Part shown: piece by piece, positions 1-7,878 of the stretch
Layout of the letters: each line of letters starts with the position of its first letter
How positions within the stretch are numbered: the first letter of the stretch is position 1
Origin: a virus
Length of the DNA: 47,215 nucleotides
Virus record (IMG/VR): IMGVR_UViG_3300050821_016564
Coordinates: 1 to 47,215 of that record
Reading direction: 5' to 3' (one strand)
The notes under the pieces: model-generated
What the model saw: the letters and a program-made list of their open reading frames with translations, nothing else
Told to the model about the DNA's origin: nothing
The model's database searches: none
Translations under genes and position numbers: made by a program

Positions 1-28
1 AGGCGCGACCGCAACCGATAGCCCGGGG
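1..28. repeat. Terminal direct repeat, left copy (circular closure)
   Basis: The first 28 bases are identical to 47188-47215. A reading frame passes through the overlap without interruption, so the two ends are the same locus. Either the molecule is circular or the phage population is circularly permuted and the assembler closed it. A true short terminal repeat is less likely because a gene spans it. Confidence 0.95.
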
Positions 29-556
29 GTTGGCTTCGACCTGGTCTCGCCGCCGAACGAGAACGGCCCAAATCAGCATTGCAAAGTTCAGGCGACACCG
101 GCGACGCCATACATCTGGACTGTCGGGATGCTGATAGAGCCCGGCAATACGCTGACGAACTTTTACCTCTCCGCCCTCTTTCGCGAATCCGCGACGGGCA
201 AGCTCATAACGATGGCCTTTAGCGCCGGAGCGCTCGTCAACAACAAGCACCCCGATCCGATGAGCGGCCCGGACGCGGCGTACAGCACGATCCCATGGCA
301 GGCGGGAAGCTCCGCGATGTTCGCGCCCGTGTGGCTCCGCTTTGTGGACGATGGCACGAGCCTGTCTTGGTATTTCTCGAACTCGGGCCGGAACTTCACG
401 GGAATCGAAATCGACGCGGGCACTGGGCTTGTCGTGACCCACCCGAAGGCGGACTACTTCACCGTCGGCCCTAATCAAGTGGGGGTGTCCGTAAATTCGA
501 TTGAGTCGGGGGGCGCGCCCGTCGCGATGCATGTCTTTAGCTGGGGATTCTCGTGA
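2..556 (+). CDS. Fibre-region protein, 3' part (gene begins at 46955)
   Basis: This is the C-terminal part of a gene that begins at 46955 and crosses the join. The frame is open from base 2, and the joined product is 262 aa. It follows the tail fibre gene directly with an ATGA overlap and precedes the lysis genes, a position typical of distal tail or receptor-contact proteins. The sequence is rich in Gly, Ser, Trp and aromatic residues with alternating polar/hydrophobic stretches, suggesting beta structure (a lectin-like sandwich is possible). No signal peptide or membrane segment is visible. I recognise no named family, so the fibre role rests on position and composition. Confidence 0.8.
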   Translation, partial: GATATDSPGVGFDLVSPPNENGPNQHCKVQATPATPYIWTVGMLIEPGNTLTNFYLSALFRESATGKLITMAFSAGALVNNKHPDPMSGPDAAYSTIPWQAGSSAMFAPVWLRFVDDGTSLSWYFSNSGRNFTGIEIDAGTGLVVTHPKADYFTVGPNQVGVSVNSIESGGAPVAMHVFSWGFS

Positions 557-1164
557 GCGGGACGGCGTCCGATTTGCCCCCGGCTATCGTTCCCGATCCG
601 GCACTCCGCGACGCGCTCAATAGCTGGAAGAGAATCGTCGAAGCCGCGGTTGAGAAGTTCGAGGCCAATGGCCGTGAGCTCCGCAGTGAGGTCCAAGACC
701 TTCGCACGCAAGTACAGCTGCAAGAGCGAATCTGCTCGGACGCCCTCAAGGCCTCCCAAGAGACGATGGGGTATTGCCGTCGGATCGCAGACGAAAGCCT
801 GCACTGGGTGCAGCAACAGGCAATCCAAAGCTCCGTGCCGGACATCATTCCTCCAATGCGCTCGCGCGCCATGAGCGTCACGGACTGGAAGGGGGCGCTC
901 GAGGAAGTCGTCGAAGCCGCGAGCATGAAGACCAAATCGATCCCGAGCGATCGAGTGCGCGAGGTCTTGAAGAAGGTGATGGGGGAAGAACAGCTCGCCA
1001 CGTTCAAGGAAGAAAAAAGCGACAAGCAAAAATCGGCCAGGGCGCTCCGTCAGACGATCGTGGCTGGCGTCGTGAGCCTAGTCGTCGGCCTTATCCTCGC
1101 ATTCACGGCGGGGCACTTTGAAGGGCGCGCCGGGGCGCCGCAGCCGGCCGCGTCCGCTCGCTAA
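553..1164 (+). CDS. C-terminally anchored coiled-coil protein of the lysis region
   Basis: The GTG start overlaps the previous stop (GTGA), so it is translationally coupled to the fibre-region gene. The product is 203 aa. Residues about 20-75 are charged and helical, probably coiled coil. A single membrane segment lies near residues 168-187, followed by a short tail. The layout is a long soluble N-terminus with a C-terminal anchor. Position before the peptidase and glycosidase genes suggests a lysis or envelope-contact role (spanin- or holin-accessory-like). I do not recognise the family, and a virion-associated protein remains possible. Confidence 0.75.
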   Translation: MSGTASDLPPAIVPDPALRDALNSWKRIVEAAVEKFEANGRELRSEVQDLRTQVQLQERICSDALKASQETMGYCRRIADESLHWVQQQAIQSSVPDIIPPMRSRAMSVTDWKGALEEVVEAASMKTKSIPSDRVREVLKKVMGEEQLATFKEEKSDKQKSARALRQTIVAGVVSLVVGLILAFTAGHFEGRAGAPQPAASAR

Positions 1165-1192
1165 GATTTGGGTCGCGCGCACCTGGCGCGCC

Positions 1193-1762
1193 ATGCTCGC
1201 CGCCATGAGCACGAGCAAAGTTCCTCACTGGGTGATGATCGCTGCCGCCATCGCGGCCATGAGCATCGCCGCCGTCATGAGCGCCCAGCAAAAGGGGGAC
1301 ATCGCACTTCCCGTTGATCTCGTCGCCGTGCTGGCGGTCCTCAACGCGATCCTCGGCCGCTTCACCGAAAGCTATGCGACGGCGAAAGAGGCGACGAAGC
1401 TTCGTGCCGAGAGCACGCCCCCGCCGCGAGGGTTCGTCGAACTGCGTGCGCTCCTCTTCGTTCTAGGCGTGGGCGGCATCGTAGTCGGCGGCATTGGCGC
1501 GAACTGCACGCCCGCGCAAGGCATACAAGTCGCGGTGCAAGTCGCGGTTGACGTCTGCCAAGAGGCTCCGCAATTTCTGCCACCCGGCAAGGTGAGCGCC
1601 TTCGTCGCGCTCGTGTGTGAGTACATCGACCCGGCGACGGGAGCCGCGAAGCAAGGCGGCCAAACGGTCTTTATCTCGGCGGTGACGTGGAATGCAATGA
1701 AGGCGGACTATCAGAAAGCGCACGGGCATTTGCCCGGCGGAATGAGCCCGGTGACCCCATGA
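1193..1762 (+). CDS. Two-segment membrane protein, holin candidate
   Basis: The product is about 189 aa from ATG 1193; ATG 1205 and a TTG at 1118 inside the previous gene are alternatives, and none has a clear Shine-Dalgarno. Two hydrophobic segments are visible: one near the N-terminus (start 'VMIAAAIAAM') and one in the middle ('LLFVLGVGGIVVGG'), followed by an exported-looking domain with several Cys. Two membrane spans directly upstream of two or three cell-wall-active enzymes fit a holin. The family is not recognised, and the large C-terminal domain is unusual for a holin. Confidence 0.65.
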   Translation: MLAAMSTSKVPHWVMIAAAIAAMSIAAVMSAQQKGDIALPVDLVAVLAVLNAILGRFTESYATAKEATKLRAESTPPPRGFVELRALLFVLGVGGIVVGGIGANCTPAQGIQVAVQVAVDVCQEAPQFLPPGKVSAFVALVCEYIDPATGAAKQGGQTVFISAVTWNAMKADYQKAHGHLPGGMSPVTP

Positions 1763-2649
1763 GATTCGGACGAAAAAGGCCAGTCGCGCGCGCTCCCCGC
1801 TTGCGGCTCTCGAACTATCTTCTTGCTCACGCGCTTCCCCCCGGGCCTCCGGCATGCGATTGGAGCCCCTCGGCCGAAGCCTCTCTTTCGAACATCCTCG
1901 GCAACGACACCCTCGGCGATTGTGTAGTCGCCGGCGGCTACCACGTCGTGGGCGTTGAGACGGGCAATGCGGGGAAGCTCTTCGTCCCCACCCTGGCTCA
2001 GGTCATCGCCGACTACAGCGCAATCGGAGGCTACGTTCCGGGCGAACCCGACACCGATCAGGGGTGCGACGAAGAGACCGCGATCAACTACTGGACGCAT
2101 CACGGCTTTGCGAACGGGACGAAGCTTCTCGGCGCGGTGGCGATCGATCCCTCGAGCGCCGCCGAGATCGAGGCCGCGTGCTTTCTCTTCGAAAACCTCG
2201 TCTTTTGCGCAGAGCTTCGGGATGCGTGGGTCAATCCCATGCCGCGGTCGTCCGGCTTCGTGTGGCCGGCGGCGGGCAATCCGGATCCCGACAACGGCCA
2301 TTGCTTCGTGGCGAGTGGCTACGGGCCCGGCGGCGTGACCATTGCGACGTGGGGAATGCTCGGGACGATCACGGTCCAGGCGATCGCGGAGTACTGCTCG
2401 AAGAGCGCGAACGGATCGCTCTACGTGTACCTGACGCCCGATCAATTGATGAAGGGTGTCTCGAAGGCGCCGAACGGCGTGGACTGGGCGCAGCTCGTCG
2501 CGGACTTCGACGCCATCGGAGGAACGGCCCCTTTGCCGGTGATTCCCCCCCCGACGCCGGCGCCTCCCGCTCCTTCTCCCGTCGCGGCGAGTCTTGCCGA
2601 CGCGCAGAAATGGGCGTCTGCGGGGCTCGCTGCGTCCTGGCCCAAATGA
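1759..2649 (+). CDS. Papain-like (C39/NlpC-type) cysteine peptidase, lysis region
   Basis: ATG 1759 overlaps the previous stop (ATGA); the product is 296 aa. The motif N-D-x-L-G-D-C places a candidate nucleophile at Cys55. A candidate catalytic His181 sits in 'DNGHCFV', followed by a hydrophobic strand and 'TWG'. That C...H order and spacing fit a papain-fold peptidase. The C-terminus (about 255-280) is a Pro/Ala linker ending in a short amphipathic tail. No signal peptide is seen, so export would depend on the holin candidate upstream. Location between membrane proteins and a glycosidase-like gene suggests peptidoglycan cross-bridge cleavage. A virion or head role is not excluded. Confidence 0.7.
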   Translation: MRFGRKRPVARAPRLRLSNYLLAHALPPGPPACDWSPSAEASLSNILGNDTLGDCVVAGGYHVVGVETGNAGKLFVPTLAQVIADYSAIGGYVPGEPDTDQGCDEETAINYWTHHGFANGTKLLGAVAIDPSSAAEIEAACFLFENLVFCAELRDAWVNPMPRSSGFVWPAAGNPDPDNGHCFVASGYGPGGVTIATWGMLGTITVQAIAEYCSKSANGSLYVYLTPDQLMKGVSKAPNGVDWAQLVADFDAIGGTAPLPVIPPPTPAPPAPSPVAASLADAQKWASAGLAASWPK

Positions 2650-3257
2650 TCGTTGCCCCGATTCCCGTCGGGGCGCGGCTCGTCGATTGCGTCACGATTT
2701 TGACGCCCGCGACTGCGCTTGCCCTCAAAGCCCAGGGCGTGGATGGGGTCATTCGCTATTACGAGACACTCGGCCCGGCCGAGGTCGACGCGATCATGGC
2801 GGCGAATCTCGGCCTTTGCCCCGTGGGCTATTCCCGGCGCCCCGGATGGGTGCCAAAGCCCGGTGACGGGGTGGCCGATGCCACGGGCATGCTTGCCAAG
2901 CTCACGGCCTTGGCACTCCCCTTGGGGGGCCTTCACCAATGGTGCGATCTCGAAGGCTGCGCGGGCTCGCTCGACCAGGCGAGCGCCTTTCTCGAGGAGC
3001 ACTCGAAGACGATCGTGCTTGCGGGAGGGCGCGGCGGTGTTTATGTGGGCGCGGAGCAACCGCTCGGCGCCAAGGCGCTTTACGACGTCGTCCACGTCAC
3101 CGCCTATTGGCGGTCGCAGTCGGCCGATATCCCCGAACCTCGTTGCGGATGGGTGATGGTGCAGCTTTACCCGACGACCACATGCGGCGGCGTTTCCGTC
3201 GACTTCGATTTCGCACAGCAGGACTACGAGGGCCGGCGCGCGAGCTGGCTTAGGTGA
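2646..3257 (+). CDS. Rv2525c/DUF1906-like glycoside-hydrolase-fold protein, endolysin candidate
   Basis: ATG 2646 overlaps the previous stop (ATGA); 203 aa. The N-terminus carries a D-C motif after a strand ('RLVDCVTIL'), then 'GVIRYYETLG' and an E-V-D-A-I-M-A-A-N-L helix. This resembles the TIM-barrel-like start of Rv2525c/DUF1906 and GH25-type phage lysins. Later parts include 'GGVYVGAEQPL' and an 'AYWRS...GW.MVQLYPT' strand region. Together with the peptidase upstream and the transglycosylase-like gene downstream it makes a three-enzyme wall-degrading set. Catalytic acids cannot be assigned by eye. Confidence 0.7.
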   Translation: MIVAPIPVGARLVDCVTILTPATALALKAQGVDGVIRYYETLGPAEVDAIMAANLGLCPVGYSRRPGWVPKPGDGVADATGMLAKLTALALPLGGLHQWCDLEGCAGSLDQASAFLEEHSKTIVLAGGRGGVYVGAEQPLGAKALYDVVHVTAYWRSQSADIPEPRCGWVMVQLYPTTTCGGVSVDFDFAQQDYEGRRASWLR

Positions 3258-3739
3258 CCGCAGTGACGTTGACCGCGCAACTGAAGGCCCTTGTGCTGGG
3301 CGTGTGGATGGCGATCCATCCGGGCCCGCTGCCTGCCGATGCGGAGATCATCGCCGATGCCCTCGTCGGTGCGTCGCTCCAGCGCGCGGACGAAGCTCCG
3401 GCCCTTGGGTCGCCGGCTCTCGATCTCGTCGCAGAGGCGGTCTGGGTGGAGCACGAGAGCGGCATTCAGAGGGAGCCGCACCCGGAGAGCTGGGACGCGC
3501 GCGCCCGCGTCTCGTGCGGGCCGCTCCAAGAGCCGTGTGACTTCGTTCGGACGCACTCCTTGCGAGACCAGGCGAGCCGCTGGCTGCAGCTCCTACGGTG
3601 GGGAAAAAGTGTGTGCCCGGAGTCGCCCGCGGCCCCGCTAAGCTCGGGCTCCTGCGCGCGATGCCGACGCCTCGCGGACGGTCGGATCGGTAAATCGCGG
3701 GAACTTCTCGTCGCGTGGCTCAACCCGGGCGAGGAGTAG
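3254..3739 (+). CDS. Lysozyme/lytic-transglycosylase-like protein
   Basis: GTG 3254 overlaps the previous stop (GTGA); 161 aa. A hydrophobic segment near residues 8-20 could be a weak anchor. The core has 'VWVEHESGIQ' followed about 20 residues later by 'CGPLQ'. This resembles the catalytic Glu-Ser-Gly and the G-x-(M/L)-Q block of SLT-type transglycosylases. Four Cys in the second half may form disulfides, consistent with periplasmic action. It is the last gene of the late + transcript before the convergent lipoprotein gene. The assignment rests on two short motifs plus context. Confidence 0.55.
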   Translation: MTAVTLTAQLKALVLGVWMAIHPGPLPADAEIIADALVGASLQRADEAPALGSPALDLVAEAVWVEHESGIQREPHPESWDARARVSCGPLQEPCDFVRTHSLRDQASRWLQLLRWGKSVCPESPAAPLSSGSCARCRRLADGRIGKSRELLVAWLNPGEE

Positions 3740-3741
3740 CT

Positions 3742-4224
3742 CTACTCGCAGCGTCCGGCAACGAGCGGATCGTCGTGCGTGGGGACGCATCGCAATCGCG
3801 CCGCGCAGCCCTCGTTGACGGGATGAGGCGACAGCTCGCCGCACGGTTGGGCCGCCGCGAGGCCGTAGACGCATCCCTGAAAGCCGGTAGTCACGTAGCA
3901 ACCGGGGGCGGCGCACGCAGCGGAGCTCGTCGCGCAATGAAGCCCCTGTTCGCACTGCGACTCGAGAGAACACCCGGGCGGCAGCACGCCCGCTTCGCAG
4001 ACGGCCACGTGCTCGCTGGGGCCGTACCCCGCCACCAGCGCGCACCCTTCCGGAAGAGCGTCGAAGTCGACGGCGGCATCCCCCCACGGGTCGACAGGAG
4101 GAGCGGCGCCGGCGTCGCCGGCCGCTACGGCGTTCGGCTCGCCGGCCTCGAATGACGGCCCCGCGCCCCCGCATGCCACGTTCACCAGCATCACCATCAC
4201 AAGTAGTACGTATGTCCTAGTCAT
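3742..4224 (-). CDS. Cys-rich exported lipoprotein (probable moron)
   Basis: The product is 160 aa. A hydrophobic signal (residues about 5-15) ends in 'NVACGG', a lipobox-like site with an atypical Asn at -3. An Ala/Asp/Pro linker follows, then a domain with about twelve Cys, probably disulfide-bonded. Such 'ACGG' plus D/A-linker proteins are common in myxobacteria. The gene runs against the late genes, ends 2 bp from the lysis cassette, and has its own strong Shine-Dalgarno (AAGGAGGGG, 4232-4240). This suggests expression in the lysogen: surface change or superinfection exclusion. Function is inferred from architecture only. Confidence 0.8.
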   Translation of the reverse strand: MTRTYVLLVMVMLVNVACGGAGPSFEAGEPNAVAAGDAGAAPPVDPWGDAAVDFDALPEGCALVAGYGPSEHVAVCEAGVLPPGCSLESQCEQGLHCATSSAACAAPGCYVTTGFQGCVYGLAAAQPCGELSPHPVNEGCAARLRCVPTHDDPLVAGRCE

Positions 4225-4338
4225 CGTCGTGCCCCTCCTTTACTTTGACGGCAGCGAGGGCCGGAAGCTTGAGCCTTACGACGTCCTTCGCGTCGATTCG
4301 TGTCACCAACTACTACATGAACAAGGAGGCTTTTTTCG

Positions 4339-4698
4339 ATGGATCGCAATCGCGAGATTCTGGGACTTGCGCAGCGTCTTCGCCAAATAGGCCGGGCCAA
4401 TATCGGGCGCGTGCTCGGGACCGTTGTGACCACGGCGGGTCGCTACAAGTTGTGGGTCGACCTTCTAGAGCGGAGCTACTTCCTTAGGGCCGAGGTCAAC
4501 GCCTTGTCGAAGCTCCTGCTTGACAAGGGGGTTTGCACGCAAGAGGAGCTGCAAGCCGCGTTCGCGGGTGAGTACAAACATCTTCTCGCCTCTATGTCCG
4601 AAGAATGGCCCGAGCTCACCTTCGAAGAGACGGGCTTTACGGTCATCGACCCGCAGGCGTTCTCGGCTCGCCTCAAGCGCGAGGACTGGCCACGATGA
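4339..4698 (+). CDS. Unrecognised 119-aa helical protein
   Basis: ATG 4339 follows a strong AAGGAGG (4324-4330). The sequence is mostly helical and charged, without Cys clusters or membrane segments. It heads a two-gene unit with the next gene (ATGA overlap), divergent from the lipoprotein. A copy of the 8-bp operator arm ACTACTAC lies upstream at 4309-4316. No family is recognised. Confidence 0.75.
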   Translation: MDRNREILGLAQRLRQIGRANIGRVLGTVVTTAGRYKLWVDLLERSYFLRAEVNALSKLLLDKGVCTQEELQAAFAGEYKHLLASMSEEWPELTFEETGFTVIDPQAFSARLKREDWPR

Positions 4699-5108
4699 CC
4701 GTTCACGTCTTCGACATGGGCATGGCGAAGTGCGCTTTTGGGTACGATGATCCTCCCAGTCGCTGGCCGGAGGGCCACAGGTGGGTTCGCATCCAGGATC
4801 AGAAACGAGCCACGTGCCCCGACTGCCTACGAGTGCTCGACGGCAGATGGCATCCCGTCTTGCGCTGGCAAGAGCTCAGCGTGGCGAACGTCACGATTAC
4901 GTTAGAGCCGAGGCCGGGCTACTGCGACCGTGGGCGCTGGCTCGCCAAGATTTCCGCATACGGATACGAGCCCGTGCATCTTGACGAAGCGGACGGGTGG
5001 CCCCGGTACTACTTCGACGAAGGCCGCGCGAAGGCCGAGATCCAAGAGTGGCTGCGCGCGAGGGGAATCACCGTTTCGGATTGGGAGGCGAAGGCTTCCG
5101 AGGTCTGA
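4695..5108 (+). CDS. Unrecognised 137-aa protein with one CxxC
   Basis: ATG 4695 overlaps the previous stop. One 'CPDC' motif near residues 41-44 and scattered His/Cys could bind metal. The rest alternates strands and helices and is rich in Trp and Tyr, ending in a helix ('WLRARGI'). Its last 41 bp overlap the 3' end of the convergent gene 5068-5286. Family unknown. Confidence 0.75.
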   Translation: MTVHVFDMGMAKCAFGYDDPPSRWPEGHRWVRIQDQKRATCPDCLRVLDGRWHPVLRWQELSVANVTITLEPRPGYCDRGRWLAKISAYGYEPVHLDEADGWPRYYFDEGRAKAEIQEWLRARGITVSDWEAKASEV

Positions 5109-5286
5109 GGCTCGCCGCTTCGAGCTCCTTCACCCGATCCATGGCACAGTCGGCGACGGCGAGCGCGGACGAAAGCTCGCGCTGCAGTCGTCGCACGAGA
5201 CGGTTTGCGCTGTACCAGTCCTTGCGCGTCTCGATGAGAAGAGACACGAGCGTGTCCTTGTCGAGTTTCTCGAGTTCATGACTCAC
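5068..5286 (-). CDS. Small helical protein, last gene of recombination operon
   Basis: 72 aa. GTG 5286 is chosen because it overlaps the upstream stop (GTGA). One long charged helix is likely, with a Pro/Lys-rich C-terminus. It is the distal gene of the minus-strand early operon and overlaps the convergent + gene by 41 bp. Function unknown. Confidence 0.7.
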   Translation of the reverse strand: MSHELEKLDKDTLVSLLIETRKDWYSANRLVRRLQRELSSALAVADCAMDRVKELEAASLRPRKPSPPNPKR

Positions 5287-5714
5287 GCTCCACCCGTACC
5301 CAAGAGCGGCGGCATCTTCGCGCCTCTTTCGTATGCCGCTGCGATTTTCGGGGCCGCCCATTCCGCAAACGTTTCGTTCGTTCCCGGCACGACGATGTGC
5401 GCAAGGAACTCTTCTTCGAAGCTCACAATCTCGCTCGCGACGGCCTCGAGCTTTGCCTTGATGACTAGGGCGAGGCAGCGCCAGCGGCGGCGCCGCTCGG
5501 CTTCGAGCTTGTCGAGGCTGCGATACATCTTGGTCTCTGGCATCGGAAGCTCAAAGCGAACGCGGCGCTCCCTGGCCTCAAACATGATCGTTGCGTGGCC
5601 TGTATGCGCCTGCCACCCTGACGCGAAAGACGTCGCGCCATACCGCGAGAGAAGCCTCTCGATTTCTGCTTTGCTTCGATCGATCGGGACCACCGTCCCC
5701 TTTGCGAAGGCCAC
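5283..5714 (-). CDS. Conserved-looking phage protein of recombination operon
   Basis: 143 aa. GTG 5714 is chosen over longer starts because GGAGGG lies 6 bases upstream and the preceding gene stops 2 bp before. The N-terminus ('DRSKAEIERLL..YGA') and a strand block with 'RRVRFELPMP' resemble a protein often seen beside phage annealing proteins and exonucleases. The middle is basic and helical. It probably supports recombination, but the biochemical role is unknown. Confidence 0.75.
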   Translation of the reverse strand: MAFAKGTVVPIDRSKAEIERLLSRYGATSFASGWQAHTGHATIMFEARERRVRFELPMPETKMYRSLDKLEAERRRRWRCLALVIKAKLEAVASEIVSFEEEFLAHIVVPGTNETFAEWAAPKIAAAYERGAKMPPLLGTGGA

Positions 5715-5716
5715 AG

Positions 5717-6763
5717 CTATCCCTCCTCTCCGGGTTCGCGCGGCGGCCGACACGTCGCGTGTCTCACGCCGACAACGCCGTCGGCATCGCTCGTCTCCAC
5801 GCCATCGCTCGTGACCGGCTTCTTGCAGATCAAGCACGCTTCGGCCGGTGGCGGAGTCTTGGCAGAAGCCGCGAGGGGGCCTTCGAGCGGCCCACGCTCG
5901 CGCTGCGCGCGCTGGCGCTCTTGCTTCGAAGCCGGTTCTTGCTTCGAATCTTGCACCGGCATTGCCTTGATTTGGGCCTCGAGAGACGACACGCGGATCG
6001 CGGGGAAAGCCTCGTCGGCCGACGTCTCGCCGTTGGCGATGTTCGTGGAAAGCCCGATGAGCACTTCGAGGTCCTCGAGCAGCACGTCTTGCGCGCTCGG
6101 CTTGCCGAGCCGGGCGAGAATGCGATCGGGGTGGATGCCCATTCTCTGGATCCTCGCGAAGAGTTCTTCCCGACGCGTCGCGAGCGTTTGCGTGTCGCCC
6201 ACGGCGACCTTGCGAATGCGCTGGAAGATAGGATCGATGTACGCGCGCGGGATCACGCGAAAGATCGAATTGCGTAGGGCGATTGACGTCGCGGCGTTGC
6301 CTGTCGTCACGATCATGTCGTCGGAGTAGCGCTTGCCGCTCCTGCCGATGATGCGGCGACGTACGTCGATCGTGATCCGGATATTCTTCTCAAGGTCCCA
6401 GGTGACCCCTTGGGAGACCACTTCGCGCTCTTCGACGTCGATGACGCGAGCCCCCGCGTGGGAGTTTCGATAGGCCGACAGCGCAATTTCGGCGAGGCGG
6501 ACGGAGGGCCCGGTGACGGTTTTTCCGTCGCGAGGGACGGCGTAGATACACGACTCCGCGACCGCGACCGTCACGGTTGCGAGCGATAAGCACTCGCTCA
6601 TGAAGGTCTTGATGCTTCGGGGGTAACGTCGCGCGGCGTCGAGCTGCGCCTCTACTTCCGAACGATTGAGGATGGCGACCGCGCTAATGGTCTCGCGCGA
6701 GATGTCCGTCTCGATCGACAGCTTTGCAATCGCGTCGGTTGCTTCGTCTTGCTCGGGTTGCAT
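5717..6763 (-). CDS. Putative single-strand annealing protein (RecT-like role) with C-terminal zinc motif
   Basis: 348 aa, directly downstream of the exonuclease gene with a 6-bp gap. The core (residues about 40-200) has 'GPSVRLAEIAL', conserved-looking basic strands and 'TGNAATSIALRNSIFRVIP'. This resembles a phage recombination protein found paired with PD-(D/E)xK exonucleases. After a Gln/Pro-rich linker the C-terminus carries C-x2-C ... H-x2-C ('CLICKK', 'RHATC'), probably a zinc ribbon. Annealing activity is inferred from the exonuclease pairing; I do not see a classical RecT, Beta or ERF signature. Confidence 0.65.
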   Translation of the reverse strand: MQPEQDEATDAIAKLSIETDISRETISAVAILNRSEVEAQLDAARRYPRSIKTFMSECLSLATVTVAVAESCIYAVPRDGKTVTGPSVRLAEIALSAYRNSHAGARVIDVEEREVVSQGVTWDLEKNIRITIDVRRRIIGRSGKRYSDDMIVTTGNAATSIALRNSIFRVIPRAYIDPIFQRIRKVAVGDTQTLATRREELFARIQRMGIHPDRILARLGKPSAQDVLLEDLEVLIGLSTNIANGETSADEAFPAIRVSSLEAQIKAMPVQDSKQEPASKQERQRAQRERGPLEGPLAASAKTPPPAEACLICKKPVTSDGVETSDADGVVGVRHATCRPPREPGEEG

Positions 6764-6769
6764 GGGGCA

Positions 6770-7606
6770 CTACCTCTCGAGGCGCCAGGGGCGCAGGTGC
6801 AGCGTTTGGATCCTTGCCGGAAGGCCCGGCCATTCGTTCTTTGCGAGGCAATCGGCAAGAAGTCGCAGGTTCGCGCGGTTGGCCTCGTCCGCTTCCTCGA
6901 TCGATTTCGGATCAATCTCGTACACCGCCACGAGATGGGGATACGCCTTCTCGCAGGCGATGAAAGGGAAGCTCTCGATCGGCTCGTCCACAAGCCCCCA
7001 GCCGCGCCGGTAGAAGGCCTCTTGCTTGTCGTAGCCGTACACTTCGCACGAGCGGCGGAAAGCAGCCCCGCGCGCGTCGTCGCATGATTTCAGGTCCGCC
7101 AGCGCGCGAAGAGAGGGCGCCCAGCGATCGCCGCGCGCCTTGCACTGGAGGTCCGTTTCCGGATCACGCCACCGACACGTGATTTCGTTGTGCCCCGCGG
7201 CGCGGATGATCGGCCCCGCCATCTCGTCGCGATAGAGCGCGGCGCGCATTCCTGCAATTCGCGTTGCGTCCTCAGGCGAGAGAACGAGCTTGCCCCGGTT
7301 CTCTTTCCGCCAGGCGTCGCGCTCCGCCTTTGGTCCTTTGAATCGGCAGTCCCCGAAGTCGGGCATGACGACGTAATCGCGGACGAACGCGTCCTCTTCG
7401 AAGACGGCGCAATGCAGCGCTTTGCCGAAAAAGAGCGCTTCGGTATCCCGATCCGGAATCTGTCCCTCGACCCACGCTCGGTATACGCGCGGCGCGCGCT
7501 CCACCTGCAAGAGCGCGCTATTGCTCGCGAGTCCCAAAATGCGGACGTGGTAGTCGCTCGCGGGGACGTCCGGATAGAGACCGGGCCCGAGCTCGAGGAC
7601 GTTCAC
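6770..7606 (-). CDS. RecE-like PD-(D/E)xK exonuclease
   Basis: 278 aa. GTG 7606 is chosen because of a GTGA overlap with the upstream stop. The N-terminal half has 'ASNSALLQVERAP' and 'FFGKALHCAVFE', as in exonuclease VIII-type nucleases. The catalytic region shows 'ARGDRW', then 'ALADLKSCDDA' (D...D-x-K), then the Q motif 'YDKQEAFYRRG'. It should resect 5' ends of linear dsDNA to load the partner annealing protein. Early position fits concatemer formation and repair. Confidence in the fold is high; RecE versus a Cas4/YqaJ-type relative cannot be settled by eye. Confidence 0.85.
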   Translation of the reverse strand: MNVLELGPGLYPDVPASDYHVRILGLASNSALLQVERAPRVYRAWVEGQIPDRDTEALFFGKALHCAVFEEDAFVRDYVVMPDFGDCRFKGPKAERDAWRKENRGKLVLSPEDATRIAGMRAALYRDEMAGPIIRAAGHNEITCRWRDPETDLQCKARGDRWAPSLRALADLKSCDDARGAAFRRSCEVYGYDKQEAFYRRGWGLVDEPIESFPFIACEKAYPHLVAVYEIDPKSIEEADEANRANLRLLADCLAKNEWPGLPARIQTLHLRPWRLER

Positions 7607-7878
7607 GGCACCGCATTGCGCGCGCGCGCCGCGCTCTTGGCAATGCGGTGAAGCGATTCCTCGATCCATTGGATCGTTGCCCACTTGCCGCGCGGAAACC
7701 ACTCCGGGCGATCGTCCAATTCCCGCAGGATGAGGACGACCCACGCCATGCGTTCGGGCGTCTCGAGGCCAAAGAACTTGCCGAGTCCGATCTGATTTAG
7801 ACCGTCTATGAGAGCGTCCGACATGCCCACCGAAAACTCATGGTCGGGGCTCACTTCTACTTCTTGGGGAGCGGTCAT
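7603..7878 (-). CDS. Unrecognised 91-aa protein
   Basis: ATG start, with 4-bp overlaps at both ends in the early minus operon. Acidic N-terminus, then a helical middle containing 'MAWVVLILREL' (amphipathic, not clearly transmembrane). Immediately upstream of the exonuclease, so co-translated with it. Function unknown. Confidence 0.75.
   Translation of the reverse strand: MTAPQEVEVSPDHEFSVGMSDALIDGLNQIGLGKFFGLETPERMAWVVLILRELDDRPEWFPRGKWATIQWIEESLHRIAKSAARARNAVP

Noticed and set aside
1-28. Terminal repeat as physical DNA ends
   Set aside because: A gene continues through the overlap and packaging sites normally lie near the terminase genes; an assembly or circular overlap explains it.
3734-3747. 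GAGTAG-CT-CTACTC palindrome over two convergent stops
   Set aside because: Two-base loop and no T-runs, so a poor terminator; not the GTAGTAGT operator sequence. Probably coincidence of facing stop codons.
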